DNA from: Patescibacteria group bacterium
GTDB taxonomy: Bacteria > Patescibacteriota > Minisyncoccia > Phycocordibacterales > Phycocordibacteraceae
Assembly: GCA_018826405.1 (NCBI GenBank)
Contig: JAHJZL010000068.1
Coordinates: 1 to 8,379 of the forward strand
Length of the DNA stretch: 8,379 nucleotides
Direction: 5' to 3'
Positions within the stretch are counted from its first letter, which is position 1, and every line of letters begins with the position of its first letter. Positions 6,736-8,379 of this stretch are shown here, one piece after another. Below the pieces are notes generated by a model. The model had not been told where the DNA came from. It worked only from the letters and a program-made list of their open reading frames with translations, and did not search any database. The translations under genes were made by a program, and so were the position numbers.

Positions 6736-7398
6736 ATGGCACTTGTCACAAATACCGTACAGTTTATTCGCGCTTTTGGGCGCGTATATGCTAAGAAATG
6801 GAGCTTTCTCCTCGCTTTCCTGGCGGTGTTCTTTGTGTCTTTCTCGGCTCTCGCAAGCCTTGATTTGATTCCTGAGACACCAGCAAAGCTAGTTGATGCG
6901 CCAGTAACTGTGCCACAGGCTGCCTTGGTTGCTTCTGTTGCGTCACTCGCTCCAGAGAACCCAGTTCGTGTTGAGATTCCAGCTATTGATCTGGATGTCT
7001 CAATCAAGAACCCGGAGAGCACTGATGTTAAGACACTTGATGCGGCGCTTCTTTCAGGAGCAGTCCGTTACCCAACTTCAGCAAAGCTTGGAGAAGAAGG
7101 GAATGTGATTCTCTTCGGACACTCAAGCTATCTGCCCGTTGTTAACAACAAGGCGTTCAAGGCATTCAATGCAATCCAGAACCTTAAAGCGGAAGACCGC
7201 ATTCTCGTGCATAGCGAGGGTATGACATATGTGTACGCAGTGCGTGAGGTAGCGTCTGCAGATGCAGAGTCTGCGGCTATTCCGCTTACAAAGACTGGAC
7301 ACACGCTTACCCTCGCAACGTGTGATTCGTTTGGAAAGAAGACCGACCGTTTCGTTGTGGTCGCTGATCTTGTTGAGAGCTATCCGCTCGGAAGCTAG
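6736..7398 (+). CDS. Sortase-family cysteine transpeptidase, membrane-anchored
   Basis: A 220-residue protein with a basic N-terminus, one membrane helix (about 22-41, a signal-anchor), an Ala/Pro/Val-rich linker (about 45-75) and a sortase beta-barrel from about 76. The catalytic triad expected of sortases is present: H129 in VILFGHSSY, C196 in TLATCDS (the TLxTC motif) and R205 in KKTDRFVVV. Sortases cleave a sorting motif in a secreted protein and join it to another surface amine. Length and the plain catalytic domain fit the small single-domain sortases (class D/E-like), but the class is not assigned. A stop (6727-6729) in the same frame makes ATG 6736 the only start. The neighbouring divergent CARDB protein lacks a sorting signal, so the substrate is not in this window. 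No terminator is seen after it; a 5-bp hairpin over the stop (7391-7403) is too weak. Confidence 0.9.
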   Translation: MALVTNTVQFIRAFGRVYAKKWSFLLAFLAVFFVSFSALASLDLIPETPAKLVDAPVTVPQAALVASVASLAPENPVRVEIPAIDLDVSIKNPESTDVKTLDAALLSGAVRYPTSAKLGEEGNVILFGHSSYLPVVNNKAFKAFNAIQNLKAEDRILVHSEGMTYVYAVREVASADAESAAIPLTKTGHTLTLATCDSFGKKTDRFVVVADLVESYPLGS

Positions 7399-7492
7399 GC
7401 TTCTTGGCTGGATAGGTCGCTGCAAGTAGCAGGCAGGACCAACTGTTCTTGCTGCCCCATCCCGGGGCGGCGCAAAAAGGGAAATTCAGACG
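7399..7492. other. 94-nt intergenic stretch at the composition break
   Basis: About 59% GC by hand count. It has no gene, no convincing promoter and no sortase terminator. It holds the hairpin at 7451-7471 and an AAGGGA (7477-7482) 10 nt before the next ATG. GC content rises and stays high from here to the right edge. Confidence 0.6.
7451..7471 (+). promoter_or_regulatory. GC-rich hairpin in the leader of the secreted-protein gene
   Basis: GCTGCCCC (7451-7458) pairs with GGGGCGGC (7464-7471), 8 bp including one G-U pair, around the 5-nt loop ATCCC. It is followed by an A-rich, not T-rich, run, so it is not a standard terminator for the sortase gene. It may be a leader structure or the remnant of a boundary. 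Confidence 0.45.
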
Positions 7493-8379
7493 ATGAAGAA
7501 ACTTCTCATCGCCCTCGCGCTGCTCGCCTTCGGGTGGGTTAGCGTGATGGCAAGTCCGTCCTTCGCGCAGGAGCGGAGAACGGGAATGCCCATGGTCTAC
7601 GAGATTCCGCCGGAAGGCGCGAATATCGTCCTGGCCAACCTGACCGCGGAATCGCTTCGGCGAGACCCTTCAGGGAACGGGTATGTGCGGGGCACGCCGT
7701 GCCTCACACCCAATCATCTGTACGCCGCGATCAAGCGGGCCCACCCCTCGGTGGCGCCCCCTTCGGTCGCAGAACTGCCGGCATTTCTTCGTACGCTCGT
7801 GCTTCGGCGCGCTCGTGCGGAGGGGTTCACCGGCAGGTACACGATGAGCCGCATGCTGTGCGAGCGGACCGAGACTTCTCGGCCTGCCGACGAGGTGGAT
7901 TGGGGTGCTGCTCGTGAGTTCCGACTCAACGAGTACGCCTGGTTCCACCCCAACAGCTCGGCCCCGATCATGGCTGGTGACTGCGGCAACGTGGTTTTGG
8001 ACCCAGCTCCTCCGTCGCGTACCGAAGAACGGTGCGTCGAGCTGCACTTCAATGCCTTCGTTGGCGGAGACGTGCGCTGGGGCGTTGGCAGTTTGAACGG
8101 CGCGCTTGCGCCGAGCGAATGCAACGCCATCCGGCAAGGCGACGGACCCTGGAAAGCATGGGGTGGGGAATGCGATGAGTGCGTCCCGGCAGTCGACTAC
8201 ATCAGTCGGACGCTCGGAGGTGCAGCGCAGATCCCACACCGGTACCTCTACGGTGTTACGGAACGTCAGCAGACGATCCGTTTCTCCGCCGAGATCTGGG
8301 AGAAGATCGTCTACATCTGTCTGGAGGACTCGGCCGGCAGAAGGTCCTGTGGGGTGTATATGCCCCCCGCAGACTGGAA
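7493..8379 (+). CDS. Secreted cysteine-rich protein of unknown function (partial, C-terminus off the right edge)
   Basis: The frame is open for 295 codons to the right edge. A classical Sec signal peptide is clear: MKK, a hydrophobic core (about 4-19) and a likely cut after SFA (residue 25, before QERR). The mature part has nine cysteines (70, 123, 164, 181, 210, 227, 230, 276, 286), including ECDEC (226-230), suggesting several disulfides outside the membrane. Other marked segments are WFHPNSSAPIMAGDCGN (150-166) and aromatic/charged IWEKIVYICLED (268-279). No catalytic motif or known family is recognised. ATG 7493 sits right at the start of the signal peptide, with AAGGGA 10 nt upstream as a possible Shine-Dalgarno, unlike the leaderless genes to the left. 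GC is about 60-65% with mostly C or G at third positions, unlike its neighbours. It could be acquired DNA or a different genome joined in assembly. Confidence 0.8.
   Translation, partial: MKKLLIALALLAFGWVSVMASPSFAQERRTGMPMVYEIPPEGANIVLANLTAESLRRDPSGNGYVRGTPCLTPNHLYAAIKRAHPSVAPPSVAELPAFLRTLVLRRARAEGFTGRYTMSRMLCERTETSRPADEVDWGAAREFRLNEYAWFHPNSSAPIMAGDCGNVVLDPAPPSRTEERCVELHFNAFVGGDVRWGVGSLNGALAPSECNAIRQGDGPWKAWGGECDECVPAVDYISRTLGGAAQIPHRYLYGVTERQQTIRFSAEIWEKIVYICLEDSAGRRSCGVYMPPADW

Noticed and set aside
7399..7492. Recombination site (integron attC-like or phage attachment site) at the composition break
   Set aside because: No core-site motif, no tRNA gene end and no flanking direct repeats are visible; the hairpin alone is not enough.
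7670..8239. Long open frames on the minus strand, and one on the plus strand, within the GC-rich tail
   Set aside because: GC-rich DNA yields long spurious frames. The plus frame with a signal peptide starting at 7493 runs unbroken to the edge, and the others are Arg/Ser/Pro-rich with no start context.
1..8379. CRISPR arrays, tRNA or rRNA genes, insertion sequences
   Set aside because: No regularly spaced repeats, tRNA cloverleaf, conserved rRNA segment or transposase with terminal repeats was seen.

Overview
The window looks like a fragment of a Patescibacteria (CPR) genome, most likely Parcubacteria-like. This is an inference from gene architecture. Both subunits of phenylalanyl-tRNA synthetase are reduced (PheS 243 aa, PheT 633 aa, each lacking a tRNA-contacting appendage). 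The genes are tightly packed, and three of the promoter -10 elements lie only 7-8 nt from the start codon with no Shine-Dalgarno sequence, suggesting leaderless mRNAs.

Layout: (1) 1-918, minus strand, the 5' part of a membrane-anchored family 2 glycosyltransferase that runs off the left edge. (2) 919-987, a short divergent promoter region. (3) 988-3623, plus strand, pheS and pheT separated by 2 nt, an operon encoding both chains of the enzyme that charges tRNA-Phe. (4) 3714-5777, gyrB with its own promoter, closed by a 21-bp perfect hairpin terminator that also serves the convergent gene on the other side. (5) 5827-7398, a divergent pair of envelope genes: a single-pass membrane protein with a Pro/Thr-rich stalk and a CARDB-type domain (minus), and a sortase (plus). 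Their intergenic region holds two near-identical promoters (TTGACA, 17-bp spacer, TAAA[C/T]A) placed almost symmetrically around a 38-bp dyad. (6) 7399-8379, an abruptly GC-richer tail (roughly 60-65% in sampled lines, against roughly 45-55% before) carrying the 5' part of a secreted, cysteine-rich protein of unknown function.

The central genes are housekeeping (translation and DNA supercoiling). The flanking genes concern the cell surface: polysaccharide synthesis, a surface adhesion-like protein, a sortase and an exported protein. The parts most worth a second look are the symmetric CARDB/sortase regulatory region, the minimal PheRS, the leaderless promoter pattern, and the composition break at about 7.4 kb, which is either acquired DNA or an assembly join.
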